This document shows positions 44,810-53,581 of a stretch of DNA of 64,000 nucleotides, piece by piece; the stretch's first letter is position 1, and each line of letters starts with the position of its first letter. The position numbers and the translations under genes are program-made. Below the pieces are notes generated by a model that was not told the origin of the DNA, made no database searches, and was given only the letters and a program-made list of their open reading frames with translations. Origin of the DNA: CAYSNP01 sp964432485 (GTDB taxonomy: Bacteria > Bacillota > Clostridia > Christensenellales > DTU072); assembly GCA_964432485.1 (NCBI GenBank), contig CAYSNP010000004.1:23396-87395 (forward strand), written 5' to 3'.

Positions 44810-45829
44810 CTATGGTGTCCTAAAGTTATACTCTGCCTTAAATACCTCTTTACTGCGGGCAATACATAAGCTGTTAGCGGGAACATCCTTAGTAACAGTG
44901 CTGCCTGCGGCAATAAAAGCTCCATCTCCTATAGAAAGAGGCGCAACTAAATTGGCATTAGCTCCTATAAACACATTTTTACCCACTTGCACCCCTCTCT
45001 TTTGCTTTCCGTCATAGTTGCAAAACACTGCACCGCAGCCCACATTTGTGCCCGAGCCCACAAAGCTATCGCCTATATATGCCAAGTGCGCCGCTTTTAC
45101 ATTATCCGCAAGCGTAGAGTTTTTTATTTCTACATAATCGCCCACCCGGCAATTATCGCCTATATGAGTACCGCTTCTAAGGCAAGCAAAAGGACCGATT
45201 GTGCAATTCTTGCCTACAAAAGCACCTACACAAAAGGAAGAGCGCACTTCGCTATTGTTATCAATGCTGGTATCGACTAAGTTGCTGTAAGGATAGACAG
45301 TTACCCCTTCGCCTATTATAGTCCTCCCTTGCAGCCAATTCATAGGATATACAACACTCCCTTTGCCAATGACCACAGAAGGTTCGATATAAGTAGTCTC
45401 CGCATCCATAATCAGCACATTGTTAGCTAGCCATTTTTGGCAGCTAGCATGCTTTAGATAGGAAAACATTTTTGCAATATCCGCCATAGAAGTTACTACA
45501 AGCGCTTTTTCTTCGGTAGCAGTTATATTATCTCCCAATGCCGATTGCATGTCAACAATAAACCCATTGCCAATAAAACATTTAGCAATATTATGTTTGC
45601 GCATCTGCTTGCATTTTTCCTTAATAAACTCAATATCGCATAAAGGAGTGTCATTGTAAATTACCGCTATAAAACCGCTATAATTGTAATCTATCTCGCT
45701 TTCCGCCCCTATTATTTGAGCTTCTGCCAAGTTATACCTTGCATATTGTCCGACAGCCCTGCCCATTATTATAAGTTCCGCGCCTAAATAGTTTCTTTCA
45801 ATTAAATATATCTTTAGTTCCTTCCCCAT
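44810..45829 (-). CDS. GlmU homologue with intact acetyltransferase but eroded uridyltransferase domain
   Basis: A 339-residue protein, over 100 shorter than bifunctional GlmU (about 450-460). Residues from about 125 are a left-handed beta-helix with GlmU C-domain hallmarks: NNVLIMDAETTYIEPSVVIG, GPFACLRSGTHIG, GDYVEIKNSTL, AAHLAYIGDS, NVGCGAVFCNYDGKQK and IGANANLVAPLSIGD. This half acetylates glucosamine-1-phosphate. The N-terminal ~120 residues have no LAAGxGTRM nucleotide loop. Only fragments such as NDTPLCDIEFIKE and VVTSMADIAKMFSYL recall the pyrophosphorylase. UDP-GlcNAc formation therefore likely needs a separate uridyltransferase elsewhere. The gene overlaps glmM by 16 nt, which supports the amino-sugar role. 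Confidence 0.82.
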   Translation of the reverse strand: MGKELKIYLIERNYLGAELIIMGRAVGQYARYNLAEAQIIGAESEIDYNYSGFIAVIYNDTPLCDIEFIKEKCKQMRKHNIAKCFIGNGFIVDMQSALGDNITATEEKALVVTSMADIAKMFSYLKHASCQKWLANNVLIMDAETTYIEPSVVIGKGSVVYPMNWLQGRTIIGEGVTVYPYSNLVDTSIDNNSEVRSSFCVGAFVGKNCTIGPFACLRSGTHIGDNCRVGDYVEIKNSTLADNVKAAHLAYIGDSFVGSGTNVGCGAVFCNYDGKQKRGVQVGKNVFIGANANLVAPLSIGDGAFIAAGSTVTKDVPANSLCIARSKEVFKAEYNFRTP

Positions 45830-47109
45830 ATTATCTCTCTTGTCTTGTTTGTAAGCCGGCAGCTTAATTGCGCTACAGCTTCCTCATCTTCGCCTTGTAC
45901 CATAACCCTGACAATGGGCTCTGTTCCGCTTTTTCTAATTACTGCATTGACTCCTAAGCGCGCAAGCTCCTCTGTGCTTATAATCTCCTCTATTTTCAAA
46001 TCTATGCTTGCATTTTTCGGCAATTTTATTGAACTCAGCAATTGAGGACAGCTTGTAAATAACCTCTCTGTTTTAATTTTGCCCTCAATGTAAAGCTGGC
46101 TTAGCAGCAGCGCAATCAGCAGTCCGTCCCCTGTGTTTTGATAAAGGGTATTGACAATATGCCCTGATTGCTCTCCGCCTAAGGTATAACCTTCCTTTTT
46201 GATAAGTTCAAGTACATTTTTATCGCCTACTGCCACCCTATGCAAGGTAATCCCTTTTTTGGCAAGCGCACGCTCCAGCCCCAAATTGCTCATTACCGTA
46301 CCCACTACCCCGTTATGAGCAAGCGTGCCTTCATCGTGCATTTGCTGAGCCAATATTTCAAGGATATAATCGCCGTTTAAGGTTTTTCCGTCTACCCTGC
46401 ATACCACTCTATCCCCGTCACCGTCAAAGGAAAACCCCAGCTTTATACCGTTGTTATCCATAAACTTTTCTAATGCCGCAGGATAAATTGCACCACAATC
46501 CTTATTAATATTATGTCCGGAAATTTCCTCATTTATGATAAAAGCCTTGCACCCAAGTCTGGAAAATAAATCTCTTGCCACCACAGCGGTTGCCCCGTTA
46601 GCGGTATCCAAAGCAAGTGTCAAGCCTGCAAGGTTAGGCGCAATGACTTTGATTAGGTATCTAATATACTCTTCATTGGCAATTGATTCATATATAATAG
46701 TACCAGAATTGCCGAAAATAGACGGGATTTGCTCAAGAGCTTGTTCAATTTTATCCTCCAAAGCAGAGTTGATTTTATATCCGTCTTTATCAAATATCTT
46801 TAGTCCGTTATCTTGAGGCGGATTGTGTGATGCGCTTATCATAATCCCTGCATTTGCCCCGTGCACTCTGGTATAAAAAGCTAGTACAGGAGTTGGAGCT
46901 AGACCTAGTGATACAACATTCACCCCAATTTTATTTAATACCTTTGCTAAAGCAGTTTCAATATCTTTGCCGCTGACTCTGGTATCTCGGGCAAGCACAT
47001 ATTCGCCTTGCCCAAAGACCTTAACTATTGCCCCGGCAAACTTTTCCAGAAAATCAAGTGAAAAAAAATCGGCATTTTTCCTTATGCCATCCGTTCCGAA
47101 ATACTTCAT
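45814..47109 (-). CDS. glmM: Phosphoglucosamine mutase
   Basis: A 431-residue phosphohexomutase that converts glucosamine-6-phosphate to glucosamine-1-phosphate for peptidoglycan and polysaccharide precursors. The N-terminus FGTDGIR, the phosphoserine loop MISASHNPPQDNG (Ser94), the metal loop FSFDGDGDR, GGEQSGH and the phosphate-binding IRKSGTEPIVRVM are all present. The FGTDGIR start and GEQSGH favour GlmM over phosphomannomutase. GGGAGAA precedes the ATG. The gene overlaps the downstream GlmU-like gene by 16 nt, so product transfer between the two steps is likely. Length is slightly under the usual 445-450. Confidence 0.93.
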   Translation of the reverse strand: MKYFGTDGIRKNADFFSLDFLEKFAGAIVKVFGQGEYVLARDTRVSGKDIETALAKVLNKIGVNVVSLGLAPTPVLAFYTRVHGANAGIMISASHNPPQDNGLKIFDKDGYKINSALEDKIEQALEQIPSIFGNSGTIIYESIANEEYIRYLIKVIAPNLAGLTLALDTANGATAVVARDLFSRLGCKAFIINEEISGHNINKDCGAIYPAALEKFMDNNGIKLGFSFDGDGDRVVCRVDGKTLNGDYILEILAQQMHDEGTLAHNGVVGTVMSNLGLERALAKKGITLHRVAVGDKNVLELIKKEGYTLGGEQSGHIVNTLYQNTGDGLLIALLLSQLYIEGKIKTERLFTSCPQLLSSIKLPKNASIDLKIEEIISTEELARLGVNAVIRKSGTEPIVRVMVQGEDEEAVAQLSCRLTNKTREIIWGRN

Positions 47110-47199
47110 AAAAATTCTCCCTATATTATTTATATGTCAAATAGTGCATATTACTAGAATGCATTTAGGGGAGAACATAATTTTTTTTAATCCGTTTAT

Positions 47200-48570
47200 T
47201 TAATCGGCAAATCTATCTGATTTTATCAGTTTATTATTTCTATCCACCATAATAAATAGCATAGATACCACCAAAACAAAGGGCAAGGGAGTAAAGTAGC
47301 CTACATTGACCATAGAATAAGCGGCAAAGCCAAGTATAGCAAGCATGGCAAAAGCATTGAATTTGCTTTTGGCGGCAAGCAGCGCTTTAGCCCTGTAAAG
47401 AGCTTGAATAAGATATGCCACAATCCCGACAAGACCCAAACTGCCTATAATTTGAAATAAGGTCGAATGATACCAATATATACACATAGCTTTAGGAAAG
47501 TAATACATTTGCGGATTGTAAGCCAGACCTGTGCCTACTATAGGGTGTTTTTTGAACAGTTCAAGTGCCAACTTGTACATTTTCATCCTGCTTTCGCCGC
47601 TGGAAATATGCAATTGTCTGGTGATAGTTTCATAATGCGGCAGCAACAAGCCTATAAATGCGCCTATAAATATTAAAAAAGTAATAATTAGCTTTATTCT
47701 ATGCCCTTTTGCATAATAAAGACAAAATGCTATGCCTCCCACAAGCCCAATAGCAGAAAAAATCATTCCCCCACGAGATAGGGAAAGCACTAAAGAAAAA
47801 TATTGCAAAATTGCCAAAATAAATAAGAGCAACGGTCGCTTTGAGCGGCTGGCTAAATAAAAAGTAAAAGGCATTGTTAAAAGCAAGTTATTGGATAAGT
47901 TGTTGCCCCATTGAAAGTATGAATTAAAACGCCCAAAGCTAGTTTCGATAAGCTCATAGTGGCGAATATAATTGCTTGCTATCATTATTATGCCCATAAT
48001 ACCTGCGCAAACCATAATTCTTGCAAAGAAATCAATTTGATTGCGGGTACAGCGGGCAGGCACTCCGCCTTCTAAAAAGGTATAAATAAACAGCATACCA
48101 AAGCCTAAGCCAATAGTGTAATACATAACGGGCATACTAAAATACTCTTTGAAACTAAGAAACCCTACGCCCCCAATCGTAACTGCAATAGCTACCGCTA
48201 AAGTAGGGACAAAGTAGTACCCTTTTCTTAATTTGGTGGGAGTAAAAATAATGCGGGCAATTACAGCGGGTATAACAATAGCAAGGGAGTAGTATAAAGG
48301 ATTAAAGTAATCTTTTTGATTGTAGCGAGCCAGCGGAGTCATGCCCACTATCATTACTGCAATAAAAAAGGGAGTAATATCTTTGCAAAAAGCAAATCCT
48401 GCAAATGCAAAAACTAATATGATATATATAGCAATAATTTCTTGACTGGCTACGAATCCCCATGCGCCGATAGCGGTAATAAAAAGCAGATAAAACCAAG
48501 AATGATAAAATTTATCCGCTATATGATGCAGCTTTGCAAGTTTTTCTGATTGCGTAAACTTAGTTGCCAT
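47200..48570 (-). CDS. O-antigen ligase / Wzy-type polysaccharide polymerase-like membrane protein
   Basis: A 456-residue membrane protein with about 11-12 helices and a large external loop. The Wzy_C hallmarks are LSLSRGGMIFSAIGL, then HPIVGTGLAY and YWYHSTLFQIIGSLGLVG; in WaaL and Wzy the loop Arg and His residues are essential. It would polymerise or ligate undecaprenyl-linked glycans on the outer face of the membrane. AAGAGGAAATT precedes the ATG. Upstream is the LOG-like gene and downstream is glmM, 90 nt away. In a Gram-positive cell this suggests capsule or teichoic-type glycan assembly; linkage to the CapD-like dehydratase is inference. Confidence 0.82.
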   Translation of the reverse strand: MATKFTQSEKLAKLHHIADKFYHSWFYLLFITAIGAWGFVASQEIIAIYIILVFAFAGFAFCKDITPFFIAVMIVGMTPLARYNQKDYFNPLYYSLAIVIPAVIARIIFTPTKLRKGYYFVPTLAVAIAVTIGGVGFLSFKEYFSMPVMYYTIGLGFGMLFIYTFLEGGVPARCTRNQIDFFARIMVCAGIMGIIMIASNYIRHYELIETSFGRFNSYFQWGNNLSNNLLLTMPFTFYLASRSKRPLLLFILAILQYFSLVLSLSRGGMIFSAIGLVGGIAFCLYYAKGHRIKLIITFLIFIGAFIGLLLPHYETITRQLHISSGESRMKMYKLALELFKKHPIVGTGLAYNPQMYYFPKAMCIYWYHSTLFQIIGSLGLVGIVAYLIQALYRAKALLAAKSKFNAFAMLAILGFAAYSMVNVGYFTPLPFVLVVSMLFIMVDRNNKLIKSDRFAD

Positions 48571-48622
48571 AATACTAATTTCCTCTTAATATCCATTTTT
48601 ATTAAACGCTAAGGAGATTTGT

Positions 48623-49192
48623 TTAACTTTTATGCAGTATGCCCTTATGATATTTATTATAAAGTTGCAGCTTATTATTAAGAATCTCTATCATTTCTTG
48701 CGCGCACATAGCAGGATAAACCATATCATTTTCTATATTTTCATAGCGTTGACGGTAATCAATAGGAGAGCCCGCCAGCTTATTTGACCAACCTTTCACA
48801 CCGGTAAAGCCAATTATCAGCCTGCCAAGCGCCCAAGCCATACTCATTTCGCTAAGGGTGCCTGTGCCGCCGCCAATAGCTACCACCGCAGAAGCATTGG
48901 CTACAATGACATTGCGGTAAATATCAAGTCCTGTGGGTATCACAATATCAGCAAATTCATTAGCGGCCGAAGGGTCAAATCCGGGCAATATTGCAATAGT
49001 ATCGCCCTCTTTATAGCAAGCGCTGCTCTTTGCTCCCTTAAACGCTGCTTCCATTATGCCGTCCAGTCCGCCGCTTTGCACACGGTAACCGTTATCTACC
49101 AGCGCTTTTCCTGTTTCAAATGCAAGTTGATATTTCTTTTCGTTACTCTTTATTCCAGCATCGCCAATTACGGCAATAATTCTTCTTCTCAC
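48623..49192 (-). CDS. LOG/TIGR00725-type nucleotide-binding protein
   Basis: A 189-residue Rossmann-like protein of the SLOG/lysine-decarboxylase-like superfamily, TIGR00725 type. Hallmarks: IAVIGDAG at the N-terminus, YRVQSGGLDGIMEAAFKGA and the PGGxGT-like loop VAIGGGTGTLSEMSMAWALGR. Relatives of LOG proteins cleave cytokinin-like nucleotides or bind nucleotide ligands; for this branch function is unknown. It starts with GTG, with AAGAGGAAG 6 nt upstream. It follows recR by 19 nt in a minus-strand series. The C-terminal tail is short and Lys/His-rich. Confidence 0.75.
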   Translation of the reverse strand: MRRRIIAVIGDAGIKSNEKKYQLAFETGKALVDNGYRVQSGGLDGIMEAAFKGAKSSACYKEGDTIAILPGFDPSAANEFADIVIPTGLDIYRNVIVANASAVVAIGGGTGTLSEMSMAWALGRLIIGFTGVKGWSNKLAGSPIDYRQRYENIENDMVYPAMCAQEMIEILNNKLQLYNKYHKGILHKS

Positions 49193-49211
49193 AGTAGCTT
49201 CCTCTTGTAAA

Positions 49212-49787
49212 TTATAAATCTTTTCTATCTCTTAACGCTTTTTGCAAGGTTATCTCATCAGTATATTCAATTTCGCTGCCCATAGGAATACCATGCGCTA
49301 TCCTGCTGACTTTAATTCCCAGCGGCTTGATTAAACCTGCAAGATAGGCAGAAGTCATTTCGCCGGAAATATCTGCATCCAGCGCAATAATTATCTCCTT
49401 TACCCCGTCCAGTCTGCTCAAGAGCTCCTTTAGCCTTATATCGTCTACGCTAACACCTTTTTGAAAATCTATTGTCCCGTGTAAACAATGGTATACCCCT
49501 TTATATTCGCCCATTTTTTCTAAGGCTATAATATCTCGAGGTGCTTTTACCACGCAAATTGTAGACTTGTCACGGTTAATGCATATTTCACAAAGGCTGT
49601 CCTCAGTATAATTGCCGCAAACCTTACATAGCCTAATATTATTCTTAACATCCAGCAAGGCTTTAGCAAAGGCCTCAACCCTATCTGCATCCGTTTCAAT
49701 TATGCTGTAAGCATAGCGCATAGCGCTTTTATGACCTACTCCCGGCAGCCGCTTAAAGCATGCCGCAAGAGCTTCTAAGCTATCCAT
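49212..49787 (-). CDS. recR: Recombination mediator protein RecR
   Basis: RecR works with RecF and RecO to load RecA on single-stranded gaps. The 191-residue protein has the N-terminal helix-hairpin-helix (LPGVGHKSAMRYAY), the zinc finger CKVCGNY...CEIC, the Toprim segment IIALDADISGEMTSAYLAGLI, and the Walker B-like end GIPMGSEIEYTDEITL. Length and order are standard. Start at ATG 49787 is preferred; a TTG at 49793, directly after the ybaB stop, is an alternative with better spacing to GGGTGGG. The order dnaX-ybaB-recR is conserved in many bacteria and is seen here on the minus strand. Confidence 0.93.
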   Translation of the reverse strand: MDSLEALAACFKRLPGVGHKSAMRYAYSIIETDADRVEAFAKALLDVKNNIRLCKVCGNYTEDSLCEICINRDKSTICVVKAPRDIIALEKMGEYKGVYHCLHGTIDFQKGVSVDDIRLKELLSRLDGVKEIIIALDADISGEMTSAYLAGLIKPLGIKVSRIAHGIPMGSEIEYTDEITLQKALRDRKDL

Positions 49788-49793
49788 TTTCAA

Positions 49794-50141
49794 TTAAAAC
49801 AGCCCACCCATATTGCCTAGCCCAGCAAGCGGTCCCATAATGCGCTCGCTTTCTTCCTCTGCCATTTTCATAGCCTCATTAATACCTGCTACAATCATAT
49901 CCTCAAGCATTTCTACATCTTCAGGGTCAACAGCGGCAGGATTGATTTTGATAGAACTAAGTTGTTTATCGCAACTCATAACAACTTCGATCATACCGCC
50001 GCCGCTGGTAGCTATAACTTCAGTATCGGCTATTTCCTCTTGCGCTTCTTTTAGCTGCTGCTGCATTTTTTGCGCTTGACGCATTAAATCTTGCATATTG
50101 CCGCCACCGCCGCCCATACCGGGGAATCTGCCTTTTGCCAT
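49794..50141 (-). CDS. YbaB/EbfC nucleoid-associated protein
   Basis: A 115-residue DNA-binding dimer-forming protein. The N-terminus is Gly-rich (GRFPGMGGGGGNMQDL), followed by a long helix MRQAQKMQQQLKEAQEEI and a beta-sheet (VIATSGGGMIEVVMSCDKQLSSIKINPAAV), then a second helix region with LEDMIVAGINEAMKMAEE. These are the family features in normal order. GAGGTGAAAA is the ribosome site. It lies between dnaX and recR, its usual place, and ends where recR begins. It probably helps chromosome organisation or recombination; details are not known in this lineage. Confidence 0.92.
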   Translation of the reverse strand: MAKGRFPGMGGGGGNMQDLMRQAQKMQQQLKEAQEEIADTEVIATSGGGMIEVVMSCDKQLSSIKINPAAVDPEDVEMLEDMIVAGINEAMKMAEEESERIMGPLAGLGNMGGLF

Positions 50142-50195
50142 TTTTCACCTCGCTCGTTATATTTATTATATGTTAAGAGCGTATCTATTGCCCTT

Positions 50196-51896
50196 TTAGT
50201 ATCTTTTTTTATTTTTAATATGCAGCTCGTTAGGAAAGAGCTCCTTGAGCTTGCCCATTAGCTCTTTACCGTTTTCATAAATAGTTTGTCCTTTTTCCAC
50301 GCATTCAAATTGCAAATCCGCTATTTCTTTTAGCGCGGTATTAAGAATGCTTATATTTGCCTTTTCAGATAAGTATAGGTATCGTGCTCTGTTATCAGTC
50401 CTAATAATCAGTTTGCCCGCTTCGATTATTACATCGTCCTCATTTGCAAGCGCCATCCTTAGCGCACCCATTGGGTCATCTTTTGCAAGCTTGACCACCA
50501 GAGCGGCAAGCATATCTCTGGCTTTGCCCGCCCCTAGCGGCTCATTGGAAAATAGGGCTTTTGCCGCCTTATCGTCTAACGCTGTTTCAGTAAGCAAATC
50601 CAGACTTGCTATATTTTCTTGTACATTTTCTTGTGCTTTTTCTTTTTTATAAGTTTCTGCAATATTGGGCTTTTGGGTATCCGAACCTTTATCTTTGGTA
50701 GTCACGATAGGGGTTTTATCCTCTTGCAAAGAAGGACTTACTACTTTGCCTTTAAGCATTTTTTCTATTGCAGCAATACGGTTTGCTATTGCATAAGCAT
50801 CAAAGGCGCTGCCCAGCTCACTGGCTTGTATCAGTGCCGCTTCTAAAAGGATTTGCGGCTGAAGCGAATACCTAAGGTCGCCTTCCAGTCCGCCTATTAT
50901 ATCCATTGCTCTGCCTATGCGCAGGTTATCGTGCAACGCACCAAGAGCTTTCATATTTGCAGCTTCTTGCACGGAGGCATAGCCGCCAAGATTATAGTCA
51001 GGGATATTTTTAGCCCTCATTAGCTGACTAAAGTATTCTGCCAGGTCTTTAGCAAGATTAATTGCGCTAACCCCTTTTCTATTGCATTCATCTGCCAGCC
51101 TAAGTACTACCCCTGTATTGCTTTCCAGTATTGCTGCGGCAAAAGTGTGCAACACATTTTTTTCCGTAGAGCCCAGCAGAAATAGCAGCTCTTGATACGA
51201 AATGCCTTTGCCGCCATAGCTTGCCGCCATATCCGCAATGCTAAGCGCATCACGCACGCTTCCTTCACCGTGCATTGCAATTAAATCTATCCCTTTTTCC
51301 TCACAAACAAAGCCAATTTCACTATAAATGTCTTTAATAAGAGAGGCTATTTTATCTTTGGCAATAAGGCGAAAGTCAAAACGCATACAGCGTGAAAGTA
51401 TTGTGGCAGGCAGTTTTTGCACTTCTGTTGTAGCAAGTACAAAGATAATATGCTCGGGAGGCTCTTCCAAAGTTTTCAAAAAAGCGTTAAAAGCGGAAGG
51501 CGAAAGCATATGCACTTCATCAATTATATATACTTTGTATTTACCTATTGAGGGCTTAAATTTAACGCTATCGTTTAATTCTCTTATTTCGTCCACACCG
51601 TTATTGCTTGCCGCATCAATTTCAATTACATCAAGATTGTCCGCACTTTGCATAGCCTTGCAAATATAGCAAGTGCCGCAAGGCGAACCTTTTTGAGGAT
51701 TCTCACAATTTACTGCCCTGGCAAAGATTTTTGCTACACTGGTCTTGCCCGTGCCCCGTACACCGGTAAATAAATAGGCGTGGCTTATCTTACCTGACGC
51801 AATTTGATTAGTTAGCGTCTTAATAATATGGTCTTGGCCAATGACTTTGTCAAAATTGTCAGGGCGAAAACGCCTATATAAAGATACATAGCTCAT
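50196..51896 (-). CDS. dnaX: DNA polymerase III clamp-loader subunit gamma/tau
   Basis: A 566-residue clamp-loader ATPase that opens and loads the beta clamp. Residues 1-220 form the AAA+ core: Walker A TGVRGTGKTS (44-53), the zinc Cys set C64, C73, C76 and C79, Walker B IIDEVHM (125-130) and sensor/Arg finger ILSRCMRF. The collar domain follows to about 365. A Lys/Glu-rich linker (about 375-440) and a C-terminal tau-like domain complete it. No A-rich frameshift slip site was noted. There is no ribosome site; the promoter places the transcript start 1 nt before the ATG, so the mRNA is predicted to be leaderless. ybaB follows downstream. Confidence 0.95.
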   Translation of the reverse strand: MSYVSLYRRFRPDNFDKVIGQDHIIKTLTNQIASGKISHAYLFTGVRGTGKTSVAKIFARAVNCENPQKGSPCGTCYICKAMQSADNLDVIEIDAASNNGVDEIRELNDSVKFKPSIGKYKVYIIDEVHMLSPSAFNAFLKTLEEPPEHIIFVLATTEVQKLPATILSRCMRFDFRLIAKDKIASLIKDIYSEIGFVCEEKGIDLIAMHGEGSVRDALSIADMAASYGGKGISYQELLFLLGSTEKNVLHTFAAAILESNTGVVLRLADECNRKGVSAINLAKDLAEYFSQLMRAKNIPDYNLGGYASVQEAANMKALGALHDNLRIGRAMDIIGGLEGDLRYSLQPQILLEAALIQASELGSAFDAYAIANRIAAIEKMLKGKVVSPSLQEDKTPIVTTKDKGSDTQKPNIAETYKKEKAQENVQENIASLDLLTETALDDKAAKALFSNEPLGAGKARDMLAALVVKLAKDDPMGALRMALANEDDVIIEAGKLIIRTDNRARYLYLSEKANISILNTALKEIADLQFECVEKGQTIYENGKELMGKLKELFPNELHIKNKKRY

Positions 51897-51903
51897 AATC
51901 TTA

Positions 51904-51932
51904 ATTATAAACTAAAAAGTTGTAAAAATCAA
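51904..51932 (-). promoter_or_regulatory. Promoter giving a (near) leaderless dnaX transcript
   Basis: Minus strand TTGATT (51932-51927), 17-nt spacer, TATAAT (51909-51904). The expected start is 51897, one base before ATG 51896. No Shine-Dalgarno sequence fits. Confidence 0.6.
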
Positions 51933-52093
51933 TTATAAAACCGCTTTAAGCTCTTTACAACATAGCCCTAGAAAATACTCAGCGCAAAAATTAAAGTAAA
52001 ATAAAGAACAAGGTTTGCGTGCAGTTAGAGCAATACGCTTAAAATACTATGCTTTTTTCAGCAAATCCTTAGCAATATGCATACCTAATGAAT

Positions 52094-52122
52094 TTGACTT
52101 TTGTAAGGCAGTTTGTTATTAT
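52094..52122 (+). promoter_or_regulatory. Promoter of the aldo/keto reductase gene
   Basis: TTGACT (52094-52099), 17-nt spacer, TATTAT (52117-52122). Predicted start 52129, leader 13 nt containing AGGTG. Confidence 0.6.
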
Positions 52123-52141
52123 TTTAATAATAGGTGTTTTT

Positions 52142-52951
52142 ATGAAGAATTTTGTTTTTAACAATGGAATAGCAATGCCAATTATCGGCTATGGCACTTT
52201 CAAAATAGAGGATATGCAGGCTTATCAATGTGTGCTGGATGCTCTTGAAGTAGGCTATAGGCGTATAGATACTGCCGCTTTTTATGCCAATGAAAAGGGA
52301 ATAGGTAAAGCGCTGGCAAACAGCGGTATGACAAGAGGGCAAATCTTTGTAACTTCTAAATTATGGACAGATGCTAATACCGCTCAGCGTGTAAATGCAG
52401 CAGTTGACAAAATGCTAAGTAGCCTTAAAACAGATTACTTGGATTTGCTGCTAATCCATTGGCCGACTGCTGCCAATCTTACTGTTTGGCAAGCTATGGA
52501 AAAGCTAGTCAAGGCGGGCAAGGTCTTGTCAATAGGAGTAAGCAATTTTAAGGAGCACCATTTGGCAGAATTATTATCTTATTGCAATATTCCTCCTGTG
52601 CTTAACCAAATAGAACTGCATCCGCTATTTCAACAAAAGGAGCTTAGGCAATTTTGCACAGACCACAATATTATAGCAGAGGCTTGGTCGCCGCTAATGA
52701 GAGGGGATGCGTTGGCTTTGCGAGAGTTGCAAGCTATTGGCAATAAGTATAATAAAAGCGCCGCTCAAGTTATATTGCGTTATTTAATAGAAAACAATAT
52801 AGCAATCATTCCAAAAACCTTATCTAAGGCAAGGATGCAAGAAAATATCGATATTTTTGATTTTTCCTTATCTGATAAGGATAAACTAGCAATAGCCGCT
52901 CTGGACAGCAAGCAAAGACAATACCGTGATCCCGACAGCCACGGTTTTTAG
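52142..52951 (+). CDS. Aldo/keto reductase
   Basis: A 269-residue NADPH-dependent reductase of the AKR5-like (2,5-diketo-gluconate reductase / glyoxal reductase) type. Catalytic tetrad: Asp and Tyr in RRIDTAAFYANEKGIG, Lys in FVTSKLW and His in LLLIHWPT. Cofactor residues: IGVSNF, NQIELHPLFQQ, and the C-terminal IIPKTLSKARMQENIDIFDF. It reduces small aldehydes or ketones in the cytoplasm and may detoxify methylglyoxal. ATG 52142 with AGGTG 5 nt upstream is the start. An upstream in-frame ATG at 52088 would place the promoter inside the gene. The chromate transporter genes begin 27 nt later, so they may share the transcript. Confidence 0.9.
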   Translation: MKNFVFNNGIAMPIIGYGTFKIEDMQAYQCVLDALEVGYRRIDTAAFYANEKGIGKALANSGMTRGQIFVTSKLWTDANTAQRVNAAVDKMLSSLKTDYLDLLLIHWPTAANLTVWQAMEKLVKAGKVLSIGVSNFKEHHLAELLSYCNIPPVLNQIELHPLFQQKELRQFCTDHNIIAEAWSPLMRGDALALRELQAIGNKYNKSAAQVILRYLIENNIAIIPKTLSKARMQENIDIFDFSLSDKDKLAIAALDSKQRQYRDPDSHGF

Positions 52952-52978
52952 CTGTTACCGTACTAAGGCGCAAAATAT

Positions 52979-53581
52979 ATGGAAAAACGAAAAAAGTATG
53001 CAAAAATATTTCTAACTTGCTTTTATATTAGCAGCTTTACCTTTGGCGGCGGGCTTGTAATAGTATCTTTACTTAAAGATAAGTTTGTAAACAAGCTAAA
53101 ATGGCTGGAAGAAAAAGAAATCCTTGACCTTATAGCCATAGCTCAAGCATCTCCAGGCTCAATTGCAGTCAATACCTCAATTTTAATTGGCTATAAGTTG
53201 GGCGGATTTTTAGGTGCACTAGTTGCGCTGTCAGGCACGATATTGCCGCCTTTGATAATAATTTCGCTTATTTCATTGCTTTATAACTTTATCAAAGGTA
53301 GTATAATAGTAGAAGCAATTTTTGCAGGGATGAGGGCAGCGGTAGCGGCATTAGTTATAGATGTGCTTATTACTATGTCGCTTGGAGTAGTTAAAGAAAA
53401 GAGTGTATTGTCCTTGGCAATAATGGTAATTGCTTTTATTTTGATTTTTTTCCTGAAAGTAAATGTAATCTATGTTATTTTAGCCGCTATTGGCATAGGC
53501 ATATTGCTTGCTATATTTAATAAAAATAAGAAAAGCAAAATCAATGCACCGCCGACAGAACAGGAGGATATGTTTTTATGA
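52979..53581 (+). CDS. Chromate transporter family protein, first half of a split pair
   Basis: A 200-residue membrane protein equal to one half of the long ChrA protein (short-chain CHR type). Hallmarks: the N-terminal F-T-F-G-G-G motif (SSFTFGGGLVIVSLL), IAIAQASPGSIAVNTSILIGYKLGG and GTILPPLIIISL. It has about five to six helices. It ends in a 4-bp ATGA overlap with the second half, and such pairs act as a heterodimer. Known members export chromate; many anaerobe homologues probably carry other oxyanions. The C-terminal tail is hydrophilic. A weak AAGG precedes the ATG. The DsrE and C_GCAxxG-methyltransferase genes follow. Confidence 0.85.
   Translation: MEKRKKYAKIFLTCFYISSFTFGGGLVIVSLLKDKFVNKLKWLEEKEILDLIAIAQASPGSIAVNTSILIGYKLGGFLGALVALSGTILPPLIIISLISLLYNFIKGSIIVEAIFAGMRAAVAALVIDVLITMSLGVVKEKSVLSLAIMVIAFILIFFLKVNVIYVILAAIGIGILLAIFNKNKKSKINAPPTEQEDMFL

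Noticed and set aside
44810..45829. Serine or other small-molecule O-acetyltransferase
   Set aside because: The beta-helix alone would allow it, but EIKNS, HLAYIGDS and NYDGK are specific to the GlmU acetyltransferase domain.
47110..47199. Hairpin from ATTCTCCC and GGGGAGAA before glmM as a regulatory element
   Set aside because: Arms are only 8 bp with a loop of nearly 50 nt, and one arm is simply the glmM ribosome site.
51897..52087. Signal recognition particle RNA next to dnaX
   Set aside because: SRP RNA often lies near dnaX in Firmicutes, but the conserved SRP loop and stems are not visible in this AT-rich gap.
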